Assembly (NCBI RefSeq): GCF_037975245.1
Contig: NC_092572.1
Coordinates: forward strand, 8,749,001-8,813,000
Source of the DNA: Apostichopus japonicus
Taxonomy: Eukaryota > Echinodermata > Holothuroidea > Aspidochirotida > Stichopodidae
Direction: 5' to 3'
DNA: 64,000 bases
The notes below the pieces were generated by a model. It made no database searches, was not told where the DNA came from, and was given only the letters and a program-made list of their open reading frames with translations. Both the position numbers and the translations under genes were made by a program. Numbering within the stretch: position 1 is the stretch's first letter; each line of letters starts with the position of its first letter. Below are positions 12,889 to 23,825 of the stretch, one piece after another.

Positions 12889-13270
12889 AGATTTAGGCTT
12901 TGCGATGGTATATCAATAATAAGCTTAATATAGTCAAGCGAAAGAAGAAGGGAAAAAAGTACCGTTAATAACCTGCTTGGGATGAATAACATTCAAAGTG
13001 TATTGTGTAATCTAATTTAAAAACCTCATGGACACAAATGGAACGAGAAAATTCAATAAAGATTGATTGGGTGCCTAGGCTAATTACCCAAGCTGCTTGG
13101 AAAATAAAACTAAAATAAAAGCCTTTTTACACCAACTCTTTTTTTTTCAATGAGAGAGAAAGTTCGTAAGGCAAACGCGTCGACGTTCTTTTTCTTTTCA
13201 TATCGCAGGAAGCATAGCAAGGGCAACTATATAGATTATTATTGTATAAGAATGCCTGGCCATTGTTAAC

Positions 13271-13272
13271 GA

Positions 13273-13322
<50 letters not shown>

Positions 13323-13343
13323 ATCGTTGTGTGTGTGTGTGTA
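13271..13343. repeat. (TA)n-(TG)n compound microsatellite
   Basis: About 40 bp of TA passes directly into (GT)n with one ATCGTT interruption. Confidence 0.9.
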
Positions 13344-13583
13344 TTGCATATAGTCTATATTGAATGTTGTATATATATTGAATGACAGTTTAATGTTGAA
13401 CTGATGACGTCAGACAACGTCAGACATAGTTATAATTGATGCTTTTGATAACGGATTTGCAAACTTCGTGGGTAAATTTGCAATCTGACTTCAGCGATAT
13501 GCTACACGAAACAGTGTACCATATTATTTCAAGATAACGTCGCTCTACGATGGTTGAATAAGACATAACCTTTAATAACGTTA

Positions 13584-13691
13584 TTTAATGACCCATCGAC
13601 CTTATCATTCTTCTGATTCAGTGTAAGTATTCCAACTTCCAAGCGATGGACATTATTGATGCTGACGTCACGAGCAATCTGATTGACTGAA
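13584..13691 (+). repeat. Dispersed direct repeat, copy 2
   Basis: This is the second copy of the 11851-11966 repeat. It ends where the 13690 TIR element begins, so it is either the flank into which that element inserted or part of a larger composite element. Confidence 0.75.
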
Positions 13692-14205
13692 AACAATCAA
13701 TATGATTGGCTGATAAAGACAACTGGCACGATCAACTTCCCAGTGCAGCTACGAAACATCTTATTTCGTTTAGGGAGTTACCACTATTCTTTTGTTCACT
13801 CACATTGTTGAAGACTTGATCAAGTCTAAACATGACGTCATCGAGCCACCCATGCTTCGATTCTTAACGTTTTTTTTTTCTTCTTTATCTTTCACAAATT
13901 GATCTGTCGTAACTGGAACAAGTTTTGAGGATGCTGAATATGAAATAATATAACTTATTAACATGTTCTAATGATGTCATCGCTTTCAGTGTCAACACTG
14001 AGCAAAAACGATGAGAAAGTCAAAGATTCCATATCCTAGCGACACTATGACATCACAGATTTACAAACAATTACAGCTCCCAGGCACGACTTTTAAACTA
14101 GGGTATTTCCCTATTGGAACAAGATATTTTCTAGGTTCTGTTTGGGGGGAGTTATTCTTCACAAAGATATCTGTCATATGAGCCAAAGATTATGGTTGGC
14201 TTTTT
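13690..14205 (+). mobile_element. Non-autonomous TIR element, copy A
   Basis: Collinear with the reverse complement of 17342-18010. Shared blocks in order: GATTGGYTGATAAAG-type left end, CTTATTTCGTTT, TTGTTCACTCACA, GACTTGATCAAGTCTAAACA, GATGCTGAAT, TGATGTCATCG, CACTATGACATCACAGATTT, TATCTGTCATATGAGCCAA and a TGGTTGG right end. The left about 100 bp resembles the inverted right about 100 bp (CTTATTTC against GGAACAAGATATTTT; AACTTCCC against GGGGGGAGTT), so the element carries long, degenerate terminal inverted repeats. No transposase frame is present. Age: clearly diverged from the other copy. Confidence 0.65.
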
Positions 14206-14239
14206 TTCGCAGCTTTATAGAGGTGTTATTACGGTTTAT

Positions 14240-14695
14240 CAATAATAATAAGCAAATAATAATAATAAGCAAATATTTATAGAGCGCTTTATGCAAAGGC
14301 CTCAAAGCGCTTAAAAGAAGTACACAAATATGCAAGACAAATCACTGTAAATTTTGGAATAAATGTGTTTTTAAGAGACGCTTAAAGCAGTCAACCGATG
14401 GTGCATTGCTAATTGAAGATGGTAGATTGTTCCAGAGATGAGGTGCAGCAGAGATGAAGGCTCTTTCTCCATAACACTTTGTGTTTGGGGTATGGCTGGT
14501 GGCAAGAAGACACTTTGTAGACGAGCGAAGTTGGCGTTGAGGATGATACTGAGGAATTAAATTTGTAATGTAACCAGGGGCAAGGGAGTGTTGTGATTTG
14601 TACGTTAAGAGGAGGAGCTTATAAATTGACCGATGTTTTACTGGAAGCCAATGGAGTGATAGGTCGGAGCAACGTATTGGTTTGTTCTGTATCGT
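14240..14695 (+). mobile_element. Relic of a widespread marine-invertebrate repeat ((AAT)n, GAGCGCTTTATGC end)
   Basis: It opens with AATAATAATAAGC repeats and TTTATAGAGCGCTTTATGCA, then CCTCAAAGCGCTTA. A stretch follows that translates in pieces as KRRLKQSTDGALLIEDGRLF before a stop. Towards the end it has GGAAGCCAATGGAGTGAT. From memory of such sequences, this order (AAT repeat, TATAGCGC motif, decayed coding-like core, ..AGCCAATGGAG..) is typical of an abundant repeat in marine animals. I cannot assign its superfamily. Frames are broken by stops and shifts, so it is dead. Confidence 0.55.
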
Positions 14696-16179
14696 CCTGA
14701 TGTAGCAATATCGAACGGAATATTTCTTTTTTAATTAAATAAATGCAAAATTCGAAGAAAGATTGTCAACTTCACGACGTACTTTTAAATATATATACTT
14801 TTTTCTCTCTATCTACATATTCCAAGTATTATAGGGTTCCTTTAATATAATTACATGTTTTGTGGTTGACATTAGGCCTATTACAAGAGACACGGAGTAA
14901 TAAGTTATGCTACGCATGTAAAATGACCATGTTGTAACTTGCAAAACGAATTAAAAGTGGATAATCGTCTGCCAAAGGAGAGATTTTTAACGTCGTTTCC
15001 ATGGAGACTCGCGCCAAAACACGCAGTGATATACTTTGAAAAGAAAAGGCTAAAATCAATGTTAATTCAATTGCGGACTCTTACGGGCTGGGAACGTAGT
15101 CAAATGAAATTATAATTCTTTAGTCTTTGGTACATATGGCTATTTATAGATTACTATTTTCAATATCTCGAAATTTCGCGAAAAAAATGAGGAAATTCTT
15201 CGACGACGATGAATTTGTATTCGAAAGAATAGGCGAGGAAGGTTAAAGGACCATGGTTGTTATGATTCGTTATTTACGATTACATAACAAATCCCTAGTT
15301 ACTCTTCTATATCCATATCTAGGTAGGTTTTGGGAAAATAATTATTACTATTTAGTAATAAAGCTAATTAGCTAATAAAATTTAATTACCGTGTCTGCAG
15401 TAAAGGCAACACTTACTTTCGGCCGAATCTTATATGCAAATTAGGCTCTCCTTATTTGTACGTACGTCTGCTATGGGAGTGCTCACAGGTTTAAATAGAA
15501 CAAGGCAATTGGAAAGTTAAACGACCTATTTGATGTACTCAACAGCTGCGGTGACATCAATGTAACGAAACAACACTATATCTAGTTTCATACCGATAAC
15601 ATCAAACGCATGTCACGCAGCGGGTTTCTCTATACCGATCGAAACCCACAACATACCATACCCTAATTTTAAAACCAAACATTTGGCGTCGGGTCCTATA
15701 CCTTCTCTACATTCTCCTCGAGCCGTGACACATTTGCACACGTCATGTTGGAGACAAATCAATGTGAGGGACACGTTCAGCAACAGAAGGTGACATAATG
15801 GATTCTATAACTAAGCCATCTATTTGACGAGCCTCACATGTTCAAAAAATAAAAATAATAATAAAAAAAAAATCGTAAATACATATTCCCTGGAACTGAT
15901 TTTATTGCTACAGAATATGAACATTAATTTTGTACCTAAAGTCACCCTTTAAAACGTATCCATGTACGGGTGCAATATTGATATAACCTATACCAAATAT
16001 ACAGCCAGCCGACCTCTCTTACTATACTGCTGATACGTCTCTGCGAATAATCAAAACAGCAGGGACTTAATTAGGCTAATCATTATATCAGTACAGGTAA
16101 AACAAATACTACATTTTATCATCAATGTAGGAGAATAAAGTAATGCAATAATTATAATGTAAATAATCTCTGTGGGTTT

Positions 16180-16187
<8 letters not shown>
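14696..16187. other. No gene seen
   Basis: AT-rich sequence with no recognisable frame, RNA or repeat family. Confidence 0.45.
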
Positions 16188-16252
<65 letters not shown>

Positions 16253-16262
16253 TATATATATA
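16188..16262. repeat. (TA)n microsatellite
   Basis: About 60 bp of pure TA followed by TACATCTATATATA. Confidence 0.95.
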
Positions 16263-17341
16263 GGCTACCTACATCGATATATACACTAAATCGTCTCCAA
16301 ATCGAATTACAATAATTAAAACGGCTGTTTCATATCCATCGGCATCCTAACAAACACAAACCCAAAACCTTTAGAGAAAATAATAAATAATAAAAAGATT
16401 AAGTTGGAGATTAGCTGTCATCGTGGTTTTGAAGAGAGTCCCAATAATCTTGTTTAGAGGATTGCCATATTATAAGGTAACTACGTGAAGTTAGATTATA
16501 CCATCAATTAGGTAGAAATACTATAGTAAATAGTGAATGCACGGTATACCCGATAAGAGGCATAGCTTTTATTCCGCGCTTGACTATAAAACGCGTACCC
16601 AAGTTTGTGATATGATATTTTTAACTTTTTATTAAGGTTAAAAATATAGTATAATATAGTATAGTAAAAAAAAATTAACTGGGATATGGAATCCAGACAT
16701 TCCGTGTACGTTTCAATTAATTAACGACGGGATAATCAAACTCTTACCATATTTCCATATGCGTCAATTATTACTATTTGAACTCACATCCTTAACGCTT
16801 TTTAAGGCCAAATTTACTGTTATTTTTATTTGACCTCGACACACATCATAAAAAGCATCTCGTCACACCCGGCGCGAGATAGCCTAGACATTATTTGTTA
16901 TAAATTATGAATAAAAACACATTTTTTTTTTTGGCTTCAAGCTTTATTTTTTTTTTCACCAGTTTATAAATTGTAAGGAAGATTGGGTATCCGAAGAAAC
17001 TAAACATTTTCTCACCTTCTTATATTTTTGTCTTTGTGATAGTCAAAGAAAAAAGCTAATTGATAAACAACCGCCATTGGAAATATATCGTAAATCATGC
17101 TAGTTTTACACTGGATTTAGCCAACCGTTATCCTTATGCGTAATTAAAACAACTGTCCAATGACAGGCAACGCTTAATATATACTATGGAAGGCCAAATG
17201 TACATTTCTGTGTAAAATCAAATCAGTTTCAATATCTTGTGGCTACTAAATTGCTATAATATTGTTTGGAGTACAAGCAGAATTCCCCTTGGTATGAGTG
17301 CGCGCGTACAAAGCGCTAAGCGCGAATGCGGGTGCGTGGAA
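16263..17341. other. No gene seen
   Basis: AT-rich sequence with poly-T runs near 16921-16955. Nothing else was recognised. Confidence 0.45.
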
Positions 17342-18010
17342 CGAGGACAAAACCCCAACCATCATCGTTGGCTTATATGACAGATAACTTTGTGATGAGA
17401 AACTCCCGCATACAACTAAGATAAATCTGGTTCCATTTGGTGAGACATCTCCTATAGTTTAATAATCGTATTTGGAAGCTGCCATTTTGTAAATCTGTGA
17501 TGTCATAGTGCGACTATAAGATCTGAAACGTCTTACTCTCTCGTTGTATTTCTGTTCATATCATCAAGGTACAATATTTTACGTTGTTGACAATGAAACC
17601 AATGACATCAGTATGAGAGCATGTTAAAGAGGTTCAGTATTTTAGATTCAGCATTGGCAAAACCCATCTCTTACGGAGAGCCAAACGTTCCATAAATGTC
17701 GAAAAAGAAAGTGAAATGTCCAAGTTAATATATTTATGGACATTTATGGAACGTTTGGCTCTCCGTAATCTCTATTACAGACAAATGAACATTGTGATAA
17801 TATAAAGAAACAAACATAAATGAAGAGCATGTGGTGTATGTGATGTGATGTGATGTTTAGACTTGATCAAGTCCTCAACCTTGTGTGTGAACAAACACTA
17901 AATCCTGTGATATCTCAGAAATGGAATAAGATTTTTCTATGCTGTTTGGGGGAGGTTGTGTATGACAATTATCTCTATAACACCAATCATGATGCTTGGG
18001 TTTGTGTCTC
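17342..18010 (-). mobile_element. Non-autonomous TIR element, copy B (interrupted by a hairpin MITE)
   Basis: Reverse complement of the 13690 element: the same blocks occur in inverse order on this strand, from CCAACCATCATCGTTGGCTT and ATGACAGATAACTTTGTGAT at the left through AAATCTGTGATGTCATAGTG to TTTAGACTTGATCAAGTCCT and TGTGTGTGAACAAA, then a right end around GCTGTTTGGGGGAGGTTGTG. It is longer than copy A mainly because of the 98-bp hairpin at 17671-17768. Several short frames here (17850-18122) come from the repeat and are not genes. Confidence 0.65.
17671..17768. mobile_element. 98-bp MITE with 30-bp perfect terminal inverted repeats
   Basis: The left arm 17671-17700 starts TTACGGAGAGCCAAACGTTC; the right arm 17739-17768 is its exact complement and ends CTCTCCGTAA. 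The loop is 38 bp. Flanks read ATCTC before and TCTCT after, giving a candidate 4-bp target duplication TCTC. Homology of the host repeat continues on both sides (CTGTAATAGAGA on one, GAGATGGGTTTTGCC on the other, minus strand), and copy A at about 13910-13935 lacks the hairpin. That supports a real insertion rather than a chance palindrome. Confidence 0.8.
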
Positions 18011-21000
18011 CATTAATATTGCAATAGTAATACTTAATAGTCATACTAGATTTCTAACCTTCAAACATATCCCGAGGTCGATCACCAGTACAAATCCACA
18101 GGGGCGAGTTGGAGAACGGTAACTATATGTTAGATACGGGTACTCGCAGGGATTGACTACGAGACTAATTAAGAGCATGCAGATTGTTGCTAGGCAACGA
18201 ATCATCATCTTCTTCAAAGTTCTATATCATTGTCTATTATATTTTCTGGATAATAAAATGATTCGTGGTTTCAGCTTTTTTTTCAAGCGTTTTATCGTAC
18301 GCGGCCTGGTCAGATCACGTGACGTTGATTCACTTCACGTGTCACGTTTATACCAGGGGGCTTTTTCAACTAACTCCCTGGTTGCACATAGCACGTCACG
18401 GACAACGGCATACTTATAGGGACAGAATAGAGCCTGGGGGAGAGTTTTTTCTTTTAAGAATTCTCATTTTTTCTTGGATTAATAATTTGCTTTCAATTTT
18501 TATCTAATTCTACATATCAAAGTTATTAAGGTTGAGGATTTTACAGCTGATACGATCAGACGAAATCTTATCGAAAATATATTTTTTTTTACTAGATTTT
18601 TATTCCGAACGCTTCAAAACTACCCTTTAAATTGCTTTGTATAGGCAATACGTTAAAGACACTGTATTCCGTGCGAAAATCGTGCACATATAGGCGTAAT
18701 TATACTTTCATTTAGAAGGTTTCAAAGAAGTAATTTAAACTGATACAAACGAGAGAGATACGATCTAAGTGGTAACATTTGACAATAAACAACAAAAACA
18801 AACAAAATATAAAACATATCTATTTGTACGGTATGCAGGTGAAAGCCTTTTGTTACAGATATATTTATTAATCCTTTTGACATTACCCAATCGGTCAAGA
18901 ATATCGTCTAGCGGTTTATCCTCTGGAGTTAATCAAACTGAACTGAACTATTCGATTATATTTTTTTTTAAAGACCATGTAGCCATATGCGGTATTACAG
19001 GGGGTGGGTAACGGAGGGGGGTGGGGATATTTCCCCCACTTTTTCCCAGACCTTGAGTTGGCTCTTTTATCCAATTCCGTCGGTAAGTTAGTTGGTTATG
19101 CCACAGCAATAATGTCATGCGATACTTTTATAATTATCCATAATGTCATTACACAAGCTAAAAAAAGATCGACCCATTGTGTCGATTCTTCCTTAAATCC
19201 ATGTGTTATTTTTCATGTTCCTCGATAAAGCTGGAAACACTTTTATGCAGATAGCATAATTACATGTTTCAATACCCAAGAACTGGGATATAACCTATAA
19301 ATATTGCACCATATTACATCTAGGGGCTTTATCAAATCCAAAAATTTATCAAAAGGGAGGGGGACACCCACTCCCCTTAAACTCCTCCCCAGCCCCGCCC
19401 CACCCCGGTGTCACAAATCATATCACACCGCCGCATGTAGCTTTAACACTTTCAAAAACATTATATTCTGTAAAAAAGATAGAGCGTATAGTAGACATTA
19501 TCTTATAAATTTGGAGGGGAAAAAATGTTTTTTTTTTTAAAGTATTAAGCCTCAGATATGTTCGAGCAAGCATAATCGCATAATATGTTATCGATATCGA
19601 ATTACGAACACTTTCAAACAAGCGTCTTTCAAAACAAAACAAAACAAAAACACCCTGTAGCTTTAACATTGTATAAAACATTCAATTGTATACGTAGCTG
19701 GAGCGAAGACAATTTTCATTTTACCCCTTTTCTATTTATTTTTATCATCTTAGTGTTCAAAGTATCAAAGACTCAGGATACGTTGAGCTGATCAAATCAT
19801 CCGGAGAATTAAATATAAATGAAATTTCTTTGTAGACAGGGTATTTGTCTCTCGCTTAAGAAGTGGAATTTCCTCTGACCCATTTATCGCTACAGACATG
19901 AAAGGAGGAGTTTTTTTTTTTTGCTTTAATAAAAAAAAAAGAAAAAAAGTTGGCGGTTAAAATCCATTAACCTCGGGGATCGACAACTGTAATGAAATTA
20001 AGGTAAAAGGTGTATACTCGTAGGCTTGACAGGTGTTTGAGACAGCGGTAGCTAATTTCAAAGGAAACTTTAAATATTTTTACCGCACTGAATCAGCGAT
20101 ATGCCCTCGGTAACCTGTAATGTTGACTGATAGTTGTCAACAACCAGCCGTTCTGACTCCCCGCTCTAACCGTTAATAGAAAGATACAAACATCTCATCT
20201 ATACAGCATATATATATATAGGCCTTATATGGAGAATGCTTGCGGGGAATATTTTAAACTACAGTCTGATTTAAGTCTCCAATTGAAATTCAATGAACGT
20301 TCACAGATATCTTCGTGGGTAGAATATCTGCTTTTTAAGATATAGATGAATCAAGTCTTTGTCGTATATAAATAAGTTTCTTTTTTTGATATGCCTATAT
20401 CTGAAGAGGATTTTTTTTTACATAATTTATTCTGACAGGCGAATAATCGACTGTCGGTTCTCATTTATACCTGGAAACATATTTGTATACATGAAAGTAT
20501 GAATTATTGTCCGGGAACGTTCATTTTTCAAGAGACTGTGCAACAAGAACAACAAAGAAAAACGAAAGAAAGATACCAACAACCTTGGATATTTTAACGT
20601 TGAAAAAGGGGGAAAAGGTAATCAAGGAAAATATGTTATTTTTTAGTGGGATTGATGTTATTAAAGTTGTTGTATTGTATTATTATCATTGTCATTTATT
20701 GATACTTATTCTCATTTGCATTCTTTTAGTATTGTTATGTTACTTTTGACAGATGTATAGCCGTCGGGGTAATCTCTAACTCTCTCAATTTGTTTTTCTC
20801 TTGTTGAAAGCAATTTCTACATATACACTTTTCTAAATGAGATCTTTTCTTTAATGAATAAACTTAAGAAATGACTTATCAAATATTTAAAAAAATCAGT
20901 TCTGATAAATTATGAATAATTTTAGTGTCTGTGCAATATGTCATGATAATTTTAATATAGAAGGTTTGATAAAATTCCTCTCTCTAATCTTTTTTTTTTT

Positions 21001-21685
21001 TTTTTGGCTTGTCAGAACATACTATTCTACGTACTATGGTAAAGACAACCGCGCCACTAGGCTACATACAATTTCAGAACAAACCTGTGCATCAAGTAGT
21101 ATGTGACGTCACAATTACTACTACTTACTTTAGACCCTAGATATCCCCCCCCCCCGCCCCAATAAATCTCAAAAAGTGCTACCAAAAGTGGGTTTTGTCG
21201 ATTTTTCACTTTCCCAGCAAGGAGAATACATGGGGACAAAGGGATAAACTACATATGCGGACATTTATACATATTGTTTAGGAGGAACAAAAAAATCCCC
21301 CTGAAGAGCCAAAAGCCCCCCTCCCAACAGGGGTACCCTCGTTAAGAACCACTCCTCTAGACCGTGCAAAACAACTTTCGTAATCTGTACACCAATTCGG
21401 ATTAATAATTCCACTGGTTCACATATACTGTAGTTCAACTTACTTTGTATATACGAATCAGGGCACATGCTGTTATGTAAATGAACTGTTAGTACTTACA
21501 ATAAATTATCAGCCAGTTTGCACCGTGAGTAGAGGTACATACATACATACAGGTTGGGTGTGCATGGTTGGGTGGGGGGGGGGGCATAATACATAACAGC
21601 AGTGCAGTATATTGGAAATACTATTAGTTATATACTTGTGTATTGCATGGACTCAGCTATAACCGATGTGATTCCTTGCCGACTA
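18011..21685. other. No gene seen; scattered G/C-rich tracts
   Basis: Frames here are short and none is recognisable. C-rich tract at about 19358-19408, poly-T runs near 20990-21006, poly-C run at about 21146-21158, a (CATA)n run at 21537-21550 and a poly-G run at about 21571-21584. No repeat family was recognised. Confidence 0.4.
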
Positions 21686-21910
21686 GTAGTGTGAGTAAAC
21701 AGTACGAGTACAACTTAACTTCCCTACTTGTTATGAGTACCAACACGAGTACAAGGCTCCATAGGTGAATAAGACTATAGGATACGAAAGAACTCGTGCA
21801 CTACTCTATAGAATTGTTTTCCAAAATACACCGAGTACTCCGTATCAAATCCAATTGGCCGAGTATATGTGTGGTAAGTATAATACTAGATTCGAGTACA
21901 AGAACACGGG
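21686..21910. repeat. GAGTAC/GTACTC-rich degenerate cluster 1
   Basis: Repeated words of the type ACGAGTACAA, TACGAGTACA and GAGTAC occur every 10-40 bp. The same vocabulary forms four other clusters in this window, so this looks like a decayed short-unit satellite. Confidence 0.5.
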
Positions 21911-22489
21911 ACTCACTCTATAAGCAAGTCTGCTTAAATGTACACTAGGCCTACAGTGTACAGTAGAATACATGTAAGAATACGTATTGCGTACAATGTG
22001 TATAGTTGGTTACCTATCGTGTACAATGCCGTATACATGTATGGTAGAATACATGTTATGTAACTGCAGAAATGACAATGTTTTCCAAAGAGGTCGTTAA
22101 TAGTGCAGTGATGCCCTGTTCAATGAATGAGCCGAATTGCGCGTAGTATCCAATTAAAATCAATTAAATCAATTTTAATCAATTATTTGACGTCGATCGT
22201 TTCTTTCATGAGTGGGAGGCTCATGCATGCAGCTGAGAACTAGAAATATTTTCAAAGCTAAAGCCATGGTTTGAAAACAAGTGCCATAAATCGAATCTCT
22301 TTTTGAGTTATATAAAGTCGTCGCGTGGTTAAGCCATGTGATGAGAACTTAGGGAAAAGGTATGCGGGGTAACTACAGGGGCAAGGGGTTGGCTAGGGGT
22401 GGACTATAGGGAGTCTTCCAACTCACTAAGACCCCTGAGAAATCAAATGGGGTGTGAAGATCTTTGTTTCATGAATGCAGATATGCATA

Positions 22490-22523
22490 GATCAGTTTTC
22501 TAATGCTCGCTGTAGAAAACATT

Positions 22524-22559
<36 letters not shown>

Positions 22560-22599
22560 AATGCCAATGTTTTCTACAGCGAGCATTAGAAAACTGATC
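22490..22599. mobile_element. Foldback element: 39-bp perfect arms around a (TA)n loop
   Basis: The left arm 22490-22528 starts GATCAGTTTTCTAATGCTCG, and the right arm 22561-22599 is its exact complement, ending GCATTAGAAAACTGATC. The 32-bp loop is (AT)n. Beyond the arms, CATA and GTATG continue the symmetry with a mismatch. The perfect arms imply a recent duplication or gene conversion. It may be a MITE or a TA-seeded palindrome. Confidence 0.75.
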
Positions 22600-22636
22600 G
22601 TATGTATATATATATATATATATAAATATAAATATA
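22600..22636. repeat. Short TA microsatellite
   Basis: GTATG followed by (TA)n and two TAAATATAAATA words, directly beside the foldback element. Confidence 0.85.
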
Positions 22637-23073
22637 TTATAACAAAGTTGAGCTTCAACATAGGAAAATATAAAACGATAGAAAGGAGTTTGATTTTCAT
22701 GTTTCATTAAAGAGATAATATATTTGGGTTGTTAATGTTTTATGTCAAAGAAAATCAAAGAATTAAGGTAAAAGGTATTAATAGAAGGTGGTTAATTTAT
22801 CTTTCTTTGGTAGCAGGCCGTTGTGGGATTGGGTGGGTTTTGAATGGGGTAGGGTGGGCCGAAATTGCATTCAAGGCCTTATCCCGCAAGGAACTGTGAA
22901 CGAGGGCCGGCCGTGACAGGTCAACAGGGGCAGCTCTATTAGAGCGGAGCAAATGACACGCACCACCCTGCTTGGAGTACTAATATGCGGTTCTCTGTTG
23001 CTAAACAGCGCCGGGACCCAAGTCGGGTGAGGTGTTGGCGGTGATAAAGTTTGTATCTTCAAAGGAAGCAGGA

Positions 23074-23825
23074 CACTTCGCCCAACAACCATTTCGCCCA
23101 ACTGTCATTTCGCCCAACCTTACCATTTCGCCCAACCAGCCTGGTCATTTCGCCCAACCTTGATTAAATATGATACTTCAAAAGGAAACGTTCGGGAATT
23201 GTTAACGTTACAGGATACGAACCGAATATTAAGGAAACTTGAGGCTCGATCAGTGTGTTAGGGGTTAGGTTTGATAGTAAGCATTCGAATATTAAGGAAA
23301 ATTAAGGAAACTTGAAATCCTCCATTTGTATAACTTTAGTAAGGAAACGTTCGGGAATTTTTAGTCAGTATGATTGATCAGTGTTTAAGGGGTTAGGTTT
23401 GATAGGTTTTTATGAAGACCGATTCCCCTGTGTTTGTATAATAATATAACTTCCATTGTATGCGTAAACACCTAAAGTAGTGTAATCTTCCCATTATACC
23501 CGAACAAACTGCTCAGACTTCGATCGATATCGAGCGGACCTCACTTTTTATTTACCTATTACGAAGTAACCTTACCCAAAATAAATCAAATTGAACTAGT
23601 GGAATAGAAAAAGTAATATTATTCTGACTGAATATTAGTAAAAATAAGGTTGGGCGAAATGACCATGCTGGTTGGGCGAAATGACCATGCTGGTTGGGCG
23701 AAATGACTATGATGGTTGGGCGAAATGACCATGCTGGTTGGGCGAAATGACCAGGCTGGTTGGGCGAAATGACCAGGCTGGTTGGGCGAAATGGCAGTTG
23801 GGCGAAATGGTTGTTGGGCGAAGTG
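23074..23825. mobile_element. TIR element whose right end is a 22-bp minisatellite (TTTCGCCCAAC family)
   Basis: Perfect 31-bp terminal inverted repeats: left 23074-23104 starts CACTTCGCCCAACAACCATT, right 23795-23825 ends GGTTGTTGGGCGAAGTG. Inside each end the core TTTCGCCCAAC (or GTTGGGCGAAA) is repeated: about five times on the left (to about 23158) and nine or so on the right (from about 23649), where units GACCATGCTGGTTGGGCGAA form a 22-bp tandem array. The interior carries a diverged direct repeat (GGAAACGTTCGGGAATTGTT ... GGGGTTAGGTTTGATAG) at about 23185-23275 and 23343-23408. No transposase is present. Target duplication is not evident. Frames rich in HFAQPAWSFRPT on the minus strand are translations of the minisatellite. 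Confidence 0.7.

Noticed and set aside
23640-23825. CRISPR-like 22-bp repeats
   Set aside because: Direct tandem units without spacers, part of a TIR element.
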